From NCBI RefSeq assembly GCF_019754935.1, contig NZ_JAGSOA010000002.1:62001-126000 (forward strand): a stretch of DNA of 64,000 bases. The letters run 5' to 3'. Each line of letters starts with the position of its first letter. The stretch's first letter is position 1. The position numbers and the translations under genes are program-made. The notes under the pieces were generated by a model, which did no database searches, was not told the origin of the DNA, and worked only from the letters and a program-made list of their open reading frames with translations. Shown one piece after another: positions 63,776 through 64,000 of this stretch. Origin of the DNA: Corynebacterium parakroppenstedtii. GTDB taxonomy: Bacteria > Actinomycetota > Actinomycetes > Mycobacteriales > Mycobacteriaceae.

Positions 63776-64000
63776 ATGAATGAGACCCAGAACACACAAC
63801 CGACAGCAGACGCACAATCAACAGTGAAGTCGAGAGCCTTCCGACCCATTATCGCCGCCCCGATGGCGGGAGGTCCCTCCTCGCCGGCGCTCGTTGATGC
63901 CGTCGCTGCCCACGGAGGGCTCGGTTTCTTAGCAGCGGGATACAAAACCCCAGAAGCGGTAGACAAAGAACTTGACGACGTCGCCCGCCGGGCACGACAA
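63776..64000 (+). CDS. nitronate monooxygenase family protein, N-terminal part
   Basis: The first 75 codons before the window ends. After a polar 20-residue start comes [20 protein letters not shown], then [16 protein letters not shown], the flavin-binding start of the nitronate monooxygenase (2-nitropropane dioxygenase) TIM barrel. The catalytic His lies beyond the window. Divergent from prfC. Confidence 0.85.
   Translation, partial: MNETQNTQPTADAQSTVKSRAFRPIIAAPMAGGPSSPALVDAVAAHGGLGFLAAGYKTPEAVDKELDDVARRARQ

Overview
The window is a piece of chromosome from a member of the Corynebacteriales, most likely a Corynebacterium with moderately high GC. The evidence is gene order as well as gene content. 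Zinc-ligand-free ribosomal protein genes flank rpmE2-rpmF. They are followed by htrA, a moaB-like gene, mscL, fthC, galU, glp, rimJ and glpR, then by pmt and rsmI, and by metS, tatD, rpfB, ksgA and ispE. This order is shared with Corynebacterium glutamicum and Mycobacterium tuberculosis. No species is assigned.

Layout. 1-2.9 kb: end of a thiolase, an RDD membrane protein, a CitE-like lyase and an AEC transporter. 3.0-5.2 kb: rpsR-rpsN-rpmG-rpmB facing rpmE2-rpmF across a regulatory gap that holds a Zur-like palindrome and a structured L31 leader candidate. 5.3-15 kb: htrA, moaB-like, mscL, fthC, galU and then glp-rimJ-(56-aa ORF)-glpR, the cell-division/elongation module. 14.9-17.5 kb: a small accessory patch with a deleted reductase pseudogene, a decayed IS3 transposase, an MFS transporter and tRNA-Ala(CGC). 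17.6-30 kb: DJ-1 protein, DUF805 protein, an MFS carrier, a siderophore-type binding protein with an esterase, a two-component system facing an ABC exporter, a lipoate ligase-like protein, two DoxX proteins and an anti-sigma-like membrane protein. 30-43.4 kb: protein mannosyltransferase, rsmI, a BCCT osmolyte carrier, nsrR, pabB, metS, quinone reductase, a methyltransferase and two tandem C1B aminopeptidases. 43.5-50 kb: tatD, rpfB, ksgA, a badly diverged ispE and an ABC-F ATPase. 50-64 kb: a membrane alpha/beta hydrolase, a small monooxygenase, sdaA, ppk2, a hydroxyisobutyryl-CoA hydrolase-like protein, an FMN riboswitch with ribM, an MMPL exporter with its TetR regulator, a prolyl iminopeptidase, prfC and the start of a nitronate monooxygenase.

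The observations most worth following are these. The IspE at the conserved ksgA-ispE locus has lost its kinase signature motifs in an intact frame. The Glp protein has MoeA active-site motifs that look non-catalytic and sits beside its membrane receptor, with an unannotated 56-aa ORF coupled between them. A three-way-junction RNA precedes the L31 gene. The MprAB-type two-component system usually found between rpmF and htrA is absent. More than a dozen genes have a TANNNT hexamer 6-8 nt before the start codon, which suggests leaderless transcription. No CRISPR array, prophage or defence island was seen.
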